DNA of 64,000 nucleotides, from assembly GCA_036924085.1 (NCBI GenBank), contig JAVGWX010000019.1:17933131-17997130 (forward strand), given 5' to 3'. The position numbers and the translations under genes are program-made. Positions 32,061 to 43,765 of the stretch are shown piece by piece (position 1 is the first letter of the stretch; each line of letters opens with the position of its first letter). The notes under the pieces are model-generated. The model was not told where the DNA came from, did no database searches, and saw only the letters and a program-made list of their open reading frames with translations. Source of the DNA: Ariolimax columbianus (Eukaryota; Mollusca; Gastropoda; Stylommatophora; Arionidae).

Positions 32061-33264
32061 TGAGGAAAAGCTACTGCAACCTGCCAGTTAACGTCCTTTC
32101 AGGGAGCACAAAAGAGGGACCTACTCATTGTGAGCATTCGCAAACAACGCAAACAACAACACCTTCACGGAAAACATCAACAAATGCGCAATTAATTGTC
32201 GTGACAAAGAAAACCTAATTGGGTTGTCTTCTCATGTCACTCTGGCATCCAAACATCAAATGCAATTATTGTGTTAATTTGAGATATCACTGGAAAACGA
32301 ATTTCAAACATATAAATATATCGTTACTGAGCTGTAAAATTGCTTATTGAATTTTCAACAAGAGATTTGCGTGAGAAACCTGTCGGTGACCAAAATCAGA
32401 CAAAAGAAATACGATGGATTTACATGCAACACTTCGTCTTTCGGAAATAAGGCTGTAGAGTCAAATATTCCAATAAAATAAGCAGTAACCGGTATAGCAC
32501 AAACTTTATTTGAATAAAATATAGCTTACTCAAAACGTTCTATTGTTAATATTTGAATCTACTGTTAGTATATGTATATAATGTTATATTTTGTATCTAA
32601 TGTTAGTATTTGTATCTAATGCTTGTATGTGTATATAATGTTATAATTTGTATCTAATGTTAGTATTTGTATCTAATGTTAGTATTTGCATATAATGTTA
32701 GTATTTGTATCTAATACTGTTCTGTTTATGATTTTTTTTTAACAAACTATAGACGCGTTTTTATATTATTATATTGTAATACTTATATTCAAATACTACA
32801 TAAATAACGATTTTTATTTCTATCTTACCTATTCGCGAAAAATGTTTCCTTTTTTCTCCTTCTTGCTAAATTTATTTCATATTTTCACTGGTTCGTGAAA
32901 TGTTTTTCCTATTCTCACCTGTCCGTGAAATGTCTTTTGGACATATCAGAAGAATGTCTTCAAATACGCGACATCGAGCCTATGTCGACAGTCAGGAAGG
33001 CATCAGTGATATATGAAGACCAAAAAAAGGTATAAACTGATGGTCTATAACGTATGCATATAAAATAGCAAAGATCACGCATGTAAGACGACTGCATTTG
33101 TCTCAGTTGATAAAGTAATTAGCACGTTCCTTTGCAGACAAGACATGCATTTGTCCCTACCCACTCTTACAGCCGCCATCTATTTTCTGTTATAAGTTTT
33201 TTGGCAATAGTACAGCGCGGTAGGTTGCCATTACTTTCCGTATGTGGAAGAGCGAAATAAAACC
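32061..33264. other. No gene; roughly 19-22-bp AT-rich array at 32545-32725
   Basis: About eight units of gttagtatttgtatctaat with atataatgttat variants lie at 32545-32725. The remaining sequence is AT-rich without identifiable features; two ttttc-ctattctcacctg(g)t(t/c)cgtgaaatg copies lie near 32880-32930. Confidence 0.55.
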
Positions 33265-33267
33265 ATG

Positions 33268-33337
33268 TCTGATTCGAACCGGGTGCGCTGGAATTGTGAA
33301 GCAGACGCTTCACCTCTATGCCACGCAGTCGTGCTTC
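33268..33337 (-). mobile_element. tRNA-like SINE head
   Basis: The minus strand reads gcgtggcatagaggtgaagc (A box tggcatagagg) and, about 40 bp later, ccggttcgaatcaga (B box). The acceptor arms do not pair, so I call a SINE head or tRNA pseudogene rather than a tRNA gene. No body with a second copy was found. Confidence 0.55.
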
Positions 33338-33787
33338 TCTATTAATAATAGTTGGATAAATGAAAGAAAAGATAAGATGTTAAATGTGTGAGGCTCATCC
33401 ATTGAGAGCATGTTTCTGTGTCCGCTCCCCTGAGTTGGAACACTCCCCACTCCACCTCTCCCCAACCACCACTAAAGAAGGAAGAAGGAACATATACCGT
33501 GATCGATTTAGCCTTGAAACAACACTGCACTTATCTATGAAGCCGTTAAACCTTTTCGTCCCCTGCTGAACTCTACGTCAGCGGCACTGTATGAGATTCT
33601 GACATGTACTGATCCCATTGAGACAAACTCATTAAGATGATTGGCAGGTCAGATAAGCCGAACTGACAAGCCGGACTGACAGACGAGATGTCTAAAAATA
33701 TCTCGATAAGGGTGATCGCCCATTCACTATGAGTTCTGTCTCTCTTCTTTGTCGTTCGATCTCAAATATCCTTCAGCAAATTGGCGT

Positions 33788-34293
33788 CATGTCTCAGACT
33801 TCTCTTGTAGCAAAGTCTCAGACTTCTCTTGTCGCCATGCCTCAGACTTCTCTTCTCGCATGTCTCAGACTTCTCTTGTCCCCATGTCTCACACTTCTCT
33901 TGCCACCACGTCTCAGACATCTCTTGTCGCCATGTCTCAGACGTCATTTGTGGTCATGTCTCAGACATCTCTTGGCGCAATGTCTCAGACTTCTCTTGTC
34001 GTCATGCCTTAAACTTCACTTGTCGCGTTGTCTCAGACTTCTATTGTCGCCATGTCTGAAACTTCTCTTGTCTTGTTGCCATGTCTCAGACTTCTCTTTT
34101 CGCCATGTCTCAAACTTCTCTTGTCGCCACATCTCAGACCTCTCTTGTCGCCATGTCTCAAACTTCTCTTGTTTTCTCGCCATGTCTCAAACTTCTTTTG
34201 TCTTGTTGTCATGTCTTAAATTTCTTGTGTCTTGTCGTCATGTCTCAAACTTCTCTTGTCTTCTCACCATGTCTCAGACTTTTCTGGTCGCCA
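33788..34293. repeat. 24-bp minisatellite (catgtctcagacttctcttg)
   Basis: About 20 units, mostly 24 bp, with a few longer units carrying an extra tcttgt-type insertion. The frame reads SQTSLVAM repeated. An open frame persists because 24 is divisible by three. Confidence 0.93.
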
Positions 34294-34515
34294 AACAGAT
34301 TAATTCTTAATCCTGTTAGCCATGGCCCGTACTATAACTGTTCTCCTGTCCTGTGCATTAGAACACGATCGAATGCCCAAGCGGACTGAAAATCAAAATT
34401 CTAAACACATGCTTGACAACTGCCAGGGACTATTATCATTTCTGACCAAAGTCTACGCAGATGCTAATAACTTGAGGCAGGCTGCTCCATCCTGGAGATA
34501 ACCAGACTTTGACGG

Positions 34516-35292
34516 ATGGAAACATCAGAAAGAGAAGAACACGACATTTACATGCCCATGGGAGAAAACAATATTAGAAAGATAGATAAGGAAAGAGACC
34601 TAGGGGTTATAATAAATCATACAGGAAAGGTGAGTGAGCAAGTTAAGGTAGCAGTGAAAAAGGCAATTGCAATGTTATGTATGATAAAAAGAAATATTAA
34701 ACATAGGAGCAAGGAAGTGATAGTCAAACTGTATAAATCTTTAGTTAGACCTAGATTGGAGTACTGTGTACAGGTGTGGAGACCTTATCATAGCGGGGAT
34801 ATAAACATGCTGGAAAGAATACAAAAAAGAGCGACAAAGATGATAGTGGGATTCCAGAATTACAGTTATGAGGAACGACTCAGAAAAACCGGCCTACAGT
34901 GTCTAGAAGAGAGAAGAATTCGTGGTGACTTAATACCGGTTTAAAAGATGATCAGAGGAATGGATAAATTAGACTATAACAAGTTTTTTTTAAAATTCAG
35001 CCACCTACAATAACACGAGGGCATAGCTACAAGCTGACTAAAGAGAGGTCCAGATTAGATATTAGGAAATATTTTTTTAGTCAGAGAGTGGTGTCAACTT
35101 GGAATGCATTGTCAGGGGAGGTAGTGGAGGCAGGGACAGTTAATGCATTTAAGAATAAACTGGATGCACATAGCTTTTAGAGCAAGGTGATGTAATTGTA
35201 ACTGGTTTTATACAGACTCTGCAGGGTCTTCTAAACCAGTATAAAGACGTTTAGTTAAGTTAAGTTAAGTTAAGTTAAGTTAAGTTAAGTTA
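34516..35292 (+). mobile_element. CR1-like LINE, 3' half with (TTAAG)n tail (best copy)
   Basis: A 142-codon frame opens at 34516: ENNIRKIDKERDLGVIIN, KHRSKEVIVKLYKSLVRPRL, EYCVQVWRPYHSGDINMLER, QKRATKMIVGFQNYSYEERL and LEERRIRGDL. This is the conserved post-catalytic RT region of CR1/Jockey-type LINEs (LYK-LVRP-LEY, ER-Q-RATK and ERR-RGDLI motifs). An in-frame stop follows; the rest reads in decayed form to the 3' end ctcttctaaaccagtataaa-type UTR and a tail of (ttaag)n at about 35250-35292. Endonuclease and the YADD region are missing (5'-truncated). Confidence 0.9.
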
Positions 35293-35950
35293 TCTCATAC
35301 AGCAACGAACCATAACTCTGCAAAAAGGCCAAGGTCAATGGAATCTTCATTAAGTCTTTCCTAGGCCACCTTGACATATAATGTGATGTAAACAGAAAAA
35401 GGTTTTTTTCCAGATTCGATTTGACGATATTAAAAAGATATTGTATACGTTTATTTGTTTTTAAAATAATAATTATTTATAATTTTATCAGCGTATTTTA
35501 ACAATGACCTCTTCTTCGCCATCTCGAGGTTAGACGTCTTACAGAATTATAATTGTCAGTGTCGAGCAGGGTTCTTCAGGAAACAAAAACTGCCCGCAGA
35601 CATTGCGACGCTTTCAGTTACTTGGATTTATTGTAGGGCGATGAGATGCTTGCAGTTACTTGGATATATTGTAGGGCGATTAGATGCTATTTCAAAATAC
35701 CCCTCTGATAAATTGTGAATTCTGTATCTGTGACAAAACGTGATGAATGGAGTGGAATTAAACCAGATTAACCCTGCAAATAAACAAATCGATAATCTGA
35801 AAGCAGATATATTCCCAGTTGTGTTTTTTAAAGGAGAATCAAGCCAGGCAGTTGCTTCGCGACAGGTCACGTGGTGTGACCTGGAAATGAGGATTTATAC
35901 AAACATTAAAAGGTCCGGGTGCAACGTTGATACGGTCAAGGTCGTGAAAA
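35293..35950. other. No gene recognised; one short duplication
   Basis: gcagttacttggatatattgtagggcgat occurs twice at about 35615-35680. No other structure and no motif-bearing frame. Confidence 0.45.
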
Positions 35951-35956
35951 ATTGGG

Positions 35957-36165
35957 ATCTTCTGCTTCTCTCTTCGTTCCTTCTCATATTGTTGCATCTA
36001 TTTCTCTTGTAAACTTGGAGCCAGTTTTAGACTTCTCTCTTCGTTCCTTCTCATATTGTTGCATATTTCTCCTTGATAAACTTAGCGCCAGTTGTAGACT
36101 TCTCTCTTCGTTCCTTCTCATATTGTTGCATCTATTTCTCCTTGATAAACTTGGCGGCTTGTCCA
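35957..36165. repeat. About 70-bp tandem repeat, three copies
   Basis: ctctcttcgttccttctcat then attgttgcat, atttctccttgataaactt and gccagtt, three consecutive copies with small differences in length. Confidence 0.9.
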
Positions 36166-36568
36166 AGCTTCTGTACAGCTCAGCCTGGCAATTGGGTTGG
36201 ACATTGTCATATTTTAACTCTACTTCTGGAGCTCTGGGGAACATATTCCAAGGGTTGCATGTTTCCTTACACTGGCACATCTGCGTGACCAATTTGAAAT
36301 ATTAGGAACAGATAATATTTCAGTTAATATTTGCCTGTCCGGTTTGAATATTATAACTTGATGGTATCGTCAAAATACCACTTCATGTCCATATAGCACA
36401 CCTGCAAGTAATCTGTTCTACAGCATCCTAGTCCACGAGGTAGGGATCGAGAATTTGATCCACTTTGTCAAGAGGCTGATGAGAAGCATTCCATTGTACA
36501 GCAGCAGTTCATTATTCAAATTATAACAGGCATACACATCGTTTCTAAATGGGTTTTTACGATGTGAT
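36166..36568. other. No gene recognised
   Basis: No tandem repeat or dispersed family detected up to the family G target site at 36569. Confidence 0.4.
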
Positions 36569-36581
36569 TGACAGGAGTATG

Positions 36582-36934
36582 GCTTGACTTCGTTCGTTCT
36601 CAATCTCCATCTACCAAACCCTGACACGGGCCTAAGTAGCAGAATTACAGAGAACGGAATGCGCTGTGTCGTAATTTACAGCTTGACTTCGATATTTGCA
36701 CCTTTCGGTCCAACACATCCGACTTCAGCAAGCATTTTATTTTAGTACCAGGCTGGCATTCCCTCTTCGATCCCTTCTCCTTAGCCAGTCTGCCCTGTTG
36801 CAGCCAGTTATCCAGGATCACCACGTAGAGGTGTAGAAGGGTCTTGGCAGCTCTGGTTCGTTGACCCTGACGCATGCAGTCAGCTTTGGGTCGCTGACCA
36901 CTGCAGCTCATGCGCTGCTCAGCATCTTGATCCC
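36582..36934 (-). mobile_element. Family G SINE-like element with degenerate 13-bp TSD
   Basis: The plus strand begins gcttgacttcgttcgttctc and ends cagcatcttgatccc, the exact complement of the reference 5' end. Flanks tgacaggagtatg (36569-36581) and tgataggggtatg (36935-36947) agree at 11 of 13 positions, an aged TSD. Confidence 0.87.
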
Positions 36935-37280
36935 TGATAGGGGTATGATCTTATTCGTTACTCCCAAACTATCTTAACTTATTATTTGTTATTTACTTAC
37001 ACATTGAACGTCCGAGAAGCACAGTGCTTAAAGCGCATGTCTTTCCCAGCAAATAGAATGTTTTTAGATTCTGCCCATGGCATACTCCGGCATGTTCGGC
37101 TGTTTACTTAGTGTCTGAACTATCACTAGCCAAGGACAGCGTGACAGGGAGAAATAATATGCGATCTGGTTGTATTAATTCCCAACACTTCATCTTCGGC
37201 AGCAGTATTTGTAATGGAAGTGACACTGAAAATTGTCCATGTAGTGAACAGTTTAGAATTGAAACAAAGAAACACTTTCA

Positions 37281-37537
<257 letters not shown>

Positions 37538-37538
<1 letters not shown>

Positions 37539-38222
37539 AACAAATTAGTAAATATGTCACAAACATATATGGGATAGCTGAAAAATGTAGTTAGTTGTGT
37601 TTCTTAAAGTGTAATTAAGTGACAGAGACATCAACGTTTGTGATTATAAGTAGGTATCAGAAGCTAGGAGTTGCATGTATTTGCGCAGCTCTAAATACAA
37701 AATGGCGCCAGTGCACACCTATTGTTCCATTGGAGAACTGCGTTTATTTTGAAACGTATTTGTCGTGTAAATTGGTGCAAACATGGGTCGATAAATAATC
37801 TTAAGAACGCTCGCAACTTGCTGATTTAGCTCGACCAGGTCGTCCTATTCAAATTACAAGGTGAAGAAAATGTGGGGTGGATAGGGTAGATGATTTGAGC
37901 TGACAGACGATCATCGATAAACACTGTAGCAACTGCAATAGGGTGTTGTCATAGTTTAGCCTACAGCATCATGCATTATCGTTTAAGTTTCAGGAATGTG
38001 TACACACGATGGATAACCAGATATCTGAATGAGGAACACAATAAAAACGGAATGGGTTTGTCTTACATCGATAAAGCGATCAGATAATTGTATCAATGTT
38101 TACAGAAAATTATGTTGAACAATAACAGACAATGCAACTGCCATAACAAATGGTTTTAAAGTTCTTATATCATTAATTACTTATTTTTCTAATAGGCATT
38201 TCTGACCTGTTTCCTACCTTTC
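37538..38222. other. No gene recognised
   Basis: Unique-looking sequence between the TA tract and the LINE 3' end. Confidence 0.4.
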
Positions 38223-38224
38223 CT

Positions 38225-39420
38225 AGTTAGTTTTCTTTCTTGTGCTGTTAAGCGTCGTCAGGAGCTTACGGTGTCTATCCTGCGCATAGGGCGTTGCGTC
38301 GGTCAATGTGAGCCCTTGTCGCTGCACAATCACTCTAATGTCATATATCCACCTACCTCGCGACTGCCCCCTTGCCCTGTAGCCAGATCTACCAGTGTTG
38401 TAAGCCATCAGTTGAAGTTGATGAGGATGCATTCTCATGAGATGACCAAATCAACTTATTTTCTGCCTGGAAATGTATTTGCCACAAGACGTAGTGCCGA
38501 CCATACTTCGAATGTCGTCGTTCCGCATTCTGTCTCTCCTGGTAACACCGATGACTTGCCTCAAGCACTTCATTTGCAAGTCGAAATTCTGTTCTCTCGC
38601 GACCTGGACAGAGGACATGTTTGGCACTGGTAGCACAGAATCGGCATAAATATACTGTTTATCAGCTGTTGCTTTGTTGCCAAACTAATGCTCGGGTGTC
38701 TATGCAGTGGGGACAGCTGATAAGTCACCGCAGATGCTTTCTGACACTTAGTCTCATTTTCCGTGTCGATCCTACCGTCTGACGAAAAAAATGTTGCCTA
38801 AATGCTTGAACTCATGGACCTGTTGAAGAGTAATATCATTTAGACTTATCTTGAGTGGCTCAGGAGTTCTACTGATCATCACAGTTTATGTTTTGTTCTC
38901 TTTAATTCGCATATTGTATTTAGCACAGCTAGTTGTAAGCGTGTTCATGGTGTGGTTTTGTAGTTTATTGTCATCGTCGTACAGCAAGCACTAATCATCT
39001 GCAAAGAGTAATTCATGTATTGAGTTATGTTCTGCTTCAGATGTACGACTCAATTTGACCACTTTCTGATGCGATTTTGTCCATGTAGATGTTAAACAAC
39101 AGAGGAGAAAGCACACACCATTATCTCATGTCGGTAGTGATTTGAAAAGTATCCGTGACACCATCAATCGTTCTGACGACGTTTGTACTCGAACGATACA
39201 ATGCTCTGACATCATCAAGAAACTGGCCTTATACACCATAATCTTCCAGTATCTTCCAAAGTTTGATCCTGTCTTCCCTTTCAAACGCTTTTTCCTGATC
39301 AATGAAAGCAACACATAGATGTTCGTTGTATTATATTGATCTTTCGCTTATTTGCCTTAATCTGCGGAATCCAAATTGATCTCGGGATAGTTGAGGTTCA
39401 ACAATTGATTTTAGTCTATG
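38225..39420 (-). mobile_element. LINE family D, RT to 3' end, many frameshifts
   Basis: On the minus strand the order is: FIDQEKAFE near 39300, LWKILEDYGV near 39230, LLFNIYMDKI near 39085, a decayed ADD-equivalent region near 39000, MKCLRQVIGVTRRDRMRN near 38560, RSMVGTTSC, then MRMHPHQLQLMAYNTGRSGY near 38430 and a GRWIYDI tail. This is the palm, thumb and C-terminal part of a non-LTR element. Related copies: 45965-47260 (minus) and 58900-59345 (plus); all share an acaag-gaaagaaaactaac-like 3' end. Confidence 0.85.
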
Positions 39421-39439
39421 TTCCTGGATTTTGACATAC

Positions 39440-39500
39440 ATTATACCAGTGTGGCTTTTACCAGTGTGGCTTTTACCAGTGTGGCTTTTACCAGTGTGCC
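39440..39500. repeat. 19-bp tandem (ttttaccagtgtggc), about three copies
   Basis: Short tandem of ccagtgtggcttttaccagt words. No gene. Confidence 0.8.
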
Positions 39501-39819
39501 TATTCTATTTCTATTGAATATGCTACTATTCAATATTTTATACTTCATTACAAATTATATTTTGAAGGTCAATGCGCCATAATATAGTCAGGACGCTTCA
39601 ACGTGTGATTGAAAGATTTGCTTCTTGTCAAAATAAGTCTAGACCTAGTTAAAGACTAACAAACATGCGCAGAAAACCATATTCTATTGCTCGCGTATAG
39701 ACCGTACTCTCTGACTGCTTCGTATCATTACCCATGTTATTGAATTAGTTATCACAATCCCGTATCGTTCTAACTATCATCATCATCACAATCCACATCT
39801 AGTGTCGGTTACGATAAGT

Positions 39820-41340
39820 TTCCTTCTTCTTTTTCTTCTTCTTCTTCTTCTCGTTCGCCATGTTTTTTTTATTATGCCTTCACGTGAATTTTAGTTATCT
39901 GGATAAAGGTTGTTGGGTGAAGAGTTATTCGAGGCTTCCAAACAGCTTTCTGTGAGATTCGTCTCCGTGGACCCGTGCTCTATACCCAATTGCCTAAGCA
40001 TATAATAGTCTCGCATGATATGTGCTGCTGTCTGTACTGCCTTACCGCACGTACGCATGACTGACGGAGCCAATTTTAGCCTTTGCAAGTGGTCATTCCT
40101 TCTGCTATGTTCCACTCTCCTACCAAAGAGGCTCACTTACTCCATTCAACCAAAGCAGTGATAGTTGTCTTTCGTTTGGTCGATTTTCATTCTGGCTTGG
40201 GTGAGGCTCTTTTTTTTCTGTTTCTTCTTCTCTTCACGTGTTGTTCCTTCCTTTGATAACCTGTCTGCTGTCTCATTTCCTGGCATGCCACAGGGTGATG
40301 GCATCCACTGTTGAACTGACTTTCTCATGGCTTTTAGTTCATCCAAGACCTTTCTGAGCGCTGGCACTATGTCATTCTGGAGTACTTGCAAAACTAATAT
40401 TGCATCTGTAAGGAATACTTCTTCTTCTTCTTCTTCGTACGCTGTCAGACGTCAACCTGTATTTTTTTGAAAAAAGCAGCGGTCATCCTGAGGCTGTCGA
40501 CACTGCCATGGAGCTTGTCTAGTGTTGCAACTGGTGATGGCCACATCTGCTTTCTCTGATCCTCGTATTTTGGGGCAGTTTTGCAGCACATGTTCAGCGC
40601 TCATTTTCCCGGTACCACACGAGCATTCGCCAGTGCCACCTATCTTCAATTAATTCAATAGCTGGTACCTCAGTCTATTGTGGCCTGTGCGCTGTCTGAA
40701 GACCACGACCTGCTCTCTTCTGTTCAACTGGTAAGAGGCATCGTTTGTTGTGTAGCCAGTATGTTCGGTATCCCATTTGGTCATGTATCTAGCTCTAATA
40801 CGCCTTTTTGACTCTTCGTAGGTCACACTAGTATCGGGTTGTGGTAGTCTTGCACCTTCTTTTGCCAGTCTGTCTGCCTCCTCGTTGCCTCGGATGTTAC
40901 TGTAGGATGGAATCCACTGTACCACTGCTCCATTTAGTGCGGACTGCTGGCATAGTTGACAGAGTACTGCTCTTAAATCATTTAGTTCAGTATTTTTCTG
41001 GCTTTTTAGTGCTGTGACTACGGCCAGGGCATCTGTAAACAAGACTATATGGCTTTCATTTCTTTTTCCTGTCACCATTTCTTCTACTGCAGCCCTCAGT
41101 GCCTCTGCCTCCGCTCTGAAACTGCTTGTAAGGAATACAACCTGATGGAAGTTGTTGTTTTGTTGTTTATTATTTCTGCACCAATAATTAGTGCCTGTAG
41201 TTGAGCCGAGTTGTTTGAACAGAATGTTGAAGTGGGTGAATTAGTGTTTATATCCGTTACTGCAGCAACCAAATAGCTATTGAGTAGAGGATTCAAACAT
41301 AAACCACTCGATAGTGTTATGTGCTCTACATTCAATTTGA
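39820..41340 (-). mobile_element. RNase H-type LINE copy A, interrupted by copy B
   Basis: Minus-strand pieces at 41139-41340 (SAQLQALIIGAEIINN) and 39850-40406 (TDAILVLQVLQNDIVPALRK, MPGNETADRLSKEG, then HLQRLKLAPSVMRTCG) are the start and remainder of an RNase H domain (the AELQAL, TDA and GNExADxLAKEG motifs), followed by the 3' coding end. The copy ends in (GAA)n at 39820-39852. Copy B splits it between the AQLQA and TDA parts. Frameshifts and substitutions in key motifs show decay. Confidence 0.87.
40419..41126 (-). mobile_element. RNase H-type LINE copy B inserted in copy A, 12-bp TSD
   Basis: tgtaaggaatac is present on both sides (40407-40418 and 41127-41138). On the minus strand the insert opens with SSFRAEAEALRAAVEEM, then VLFTDALAVV, VQWIPSYSNIRGNEEADRLA (RNase H TDA and GN-EADRLA motifs), LNRREQVVVFRQRTGHNRLR, and, after one in-frame stop at 40650, a C-x-C-G...H...C knuckle (ECSCGTGKMSAEHVLQNC). 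It ends in (GAA)n at the TSD. The 707-bp length and missing 5' part mark a 5'-truncated target-primed insertion; one stop in about 210 codons points to a young copy. Confidence 0.93.
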
Positions 41341-41394
41341 CTATTCGCTTATAAAAAGGAACTTGCAGCTGCTCTTCGCTTCATTCAACACTGG

Positions 41395-41695
41395 AGAGTT
41401 GGGAGGGGCACACTGATAACGGGGGGGGGGGGGGCTGGAGCCTCTCCTCAACCCCCCCCCCTACACCACGGAGGTGGCACACTGAGAACGGGGGGGGGGT
41501 GGAGCCTCTCCTCAACCCCCCCCCTACACCAGGGAGGTGGCACACTGAGAACGGGGGGGGGGGGGACTGGAGCCTCTCCTCAACCCCCCCCCCTACACCA
41601 GGGAGGTGGCACACTGAGAACCGGGGGGGGAGGGCTGGAGCCTCTCCTACACCTCCCCCCCTACACCACGGAGGTGGTACACTGAGAACGGGGGA
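41395..41695. repeat. About 69-bp tandem with alternating poly-G and poly-C tracts
   Basis: Four to five units of ctggagcctctcctcaac, a C run of about 8-10, tacaccacggaggtggcaca, ctgagaac and a G run of about 8-12. Each unit contains a G tract and a C tract about 20 bp apart, so it can fold as a hairpin, and each strand has several G runs, compatible with G-quadruplexes. Copy number and tract length in the assembly should be treated with caution. Confidence 0.9.
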
Positions 41696-41764
41696 TCTGA
41701 ATCTTCTTTACTGTATAGCAATGCAAGGCCTCTCATCAGGTTCACCACCTTTCTGCCGAAGACG

Positions 41765-41915
41765 GAAGTGTCGGTCCGAAATGTGCAAATATTGCAGTCA
41801 AGCTGTAAACTAGCGACACATCGCATTCCATTATCCGGACTACATCCTGATACTTGCAAAGCCATTTTCAGTGCTTGGTAGGGGAAGATTGAGAACGAAC
41901 GAAGAAGAAGAGGCT
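41765..41915 (+). mobile_element. Family G SINE-like element, 3' half
   Basis: It runs from gtcggtccgaaatgtgcaaa through gcaaagccattttcagtgct to gattgagaacgaacgaagaa with a short (GAA)n. The 5' half is missing or replaced. Confidence 0.82.
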
Positions 41916-42044
41916 CACCACTGCAGGAGCCACAGTTTAAATCACCACATCTGTGGTCAGGCTGCTGTAATGCAGTCTTTTTTCGAAGTTAATGGCGAGG
42001 ATGTGAGATTGGGTTGTCTGGACATAAAGTTTCTAGAGGCTTCA

Positions 42045-42525
42045 GTCGGTCTACTCAATAAAGACATGTGCCATATTAGTTATACTGTTGTCTGGACATA
42101 AAGTTTCTAGAGGCTTCAGTCGGTCTACTCAATAAAGACATGTGTAATATTAGTTATACTACAAGCACTGGGCTCACAGTTAGGCGATCAGGGTTCAATC
42201 CGCAGCTGGTGAAAGATTTTTTTGGACCAGGCCACAGACATTGGGTGCCAGGTTAAAGATCTGAGAAGGAATGGCGGCCGGCTTGACCCTGCCCACATAA
42301 TCCACTATTGGTCGAACACCCTATTTTCGCATGGCATGACGGGATTGTTATATTTACTATCAGGGAATGAAGTTGTTAGAGACTTCGGTATACTCAATAA
42401 AGGTTTGTCCCATAGTAGTTACACTACTGTAGGGGAATCAAGTTGTTAGAGACTTCGGTATACTCAATAAAGGTTTGTCCCATAGTAGTTACACTACTAT
42501 AGGGGAATCAAGATATTTCAGTATA
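42045..42525. repeat. Two short-period duplications (about 75 bp x2 and about 71 bp x2.5)
   Basis: ctggacataaagtttctaga through caataaagacatgtg occurs twice at 42015-42165; gaagttgttagagacttcgg / caataaaggtttgtcccata occurs two to three times at 42355-42520. Both modules share the word tactcaataaag, so they are related. A B-box-like gggttcaatccgc sits at about 42191. Confidence 0.75.
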
Positions 42526-43039
42526 CTACGTCACATCTTATATGACGTATGGGGCCAGTTGCTTTCCTTGCTGTTATACTTTCCTAGGTGTACACAAGGT
42601 ACCTATTTACAGTTGGGTAGACTGGATCGTGAAGAGCCACTAACTCTTACCATCACAATCATCTATACATATCTGTGTTTACTATTCGTAATTCAAGATT
42701 CTGAAGAAAATTAAATCGATTCGGGGAAGACTAAACGAGGTGGACTGAATACAAAGAAAATAAATGGACGCTGATAACTAATTTGCCTTGGTAGAGAAGA
42801 TATTCTTCGACTTAAATGTAGAGCCGAGTAGTAGTCATGGTGGACAGGAAAAAACCTACTGTAACCTTCTGTTATGTTATAGCGGGCTACTAATGGGTGT
42901 TGGGCAACCTCATCATGTAAAATAAATGATATTTAGACTATCACATCATGTTTCTAGGCACAGGCTTCCTGTAAGGAACCAGCTGTAGTTGTAGCCCTTT
43001 ACTTTGCAGGAGAAGAAAATAGGAAATGTATGAATTAAT
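42526..43039. other. No gene; minor dispersed-repeat similarity
   Basis: caaggtacctatttacagttggg near 42594 resembles the tgggtacccatttacagttg region near 14340. Otherwise nothing is recognised. Confidence 0.45.
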
Positions 43040-43765
43040 GAAGAATAAATATATTCATTCATTCATTCATTCAGACATTCGTTATATAATAAAATGTTAA
43101 TTAATTATAAATAATGAAATAGTAAATGAAGGAATGAATTAATGCCTGAATGAATGAGTAAATAAATGAACAACTGGATAAATTTAAGAATAAATTAGTG
43201 AACTTGTAAATAAATGAACGAATTAATGAACGAACTAATTAAAGAACGAACTAATGAACGAATGGATAAATGAACGAAGAAAACAATTAATGAATGAACA
43301 AATGAACAGATGAATGAATAAATAAATGAACAAATGAATGAATAAATTAATTAATTAACGGACTAATAAATTAGTTAACTAATAAATGGACAAGTTAAGG
43401 AATTAAAAAATAAGTAAATTAATGAACGAATGACCAAGTTAAAGAATGACCTATGATACTGTTGCGAATGTCCGAATGAATGAACTAATGAAAGAATAGA
43501 CTAATGGAAGAACGAATGAACGAATTAATAAATGAACTAATGAAAGAATCGACTAAGGAAAAAATTAATGAACGATTGAAGGAACAAATGAATGAATGAA
43601 CGAATGAATGAACTAATGAAGGATTTGACTAATGAAAGAATGAATAAATAAACGAGGAAATAAAAGAAAGAATAAATTATTGAATGAATGAATGAACGAA
43701 TGAATTAATTAATACATAAACAAATGAATGAATAAATGAATGAATGATTGAATGACATATTAGAG
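43040..43765. repeat. Degenerate (AATG)n/(GAAT)n tetranucleotide region
   Basis: About 700 bp of atgaatgaacgaatgaataa words with insertions and substitutions. An old, decayed tetranucleotide repeat. Confidence 0.92.

Noticed and set aside
33268..33337. Functional tRNA gene on the minus strand
   Set aside because: A and B boxes are good, but acceptor arms do not pair and no proper anticodon stem is visible, so it is treated as a SINE head or pseudogene.
35240..35292. Telomere-like (TTAAG)n repeat
   Set aside because: It is the 3' tail of a CR1-like LINE, which occurs in shorter form at other copies. The unit is not the TTAGGG animal telomere repeat.
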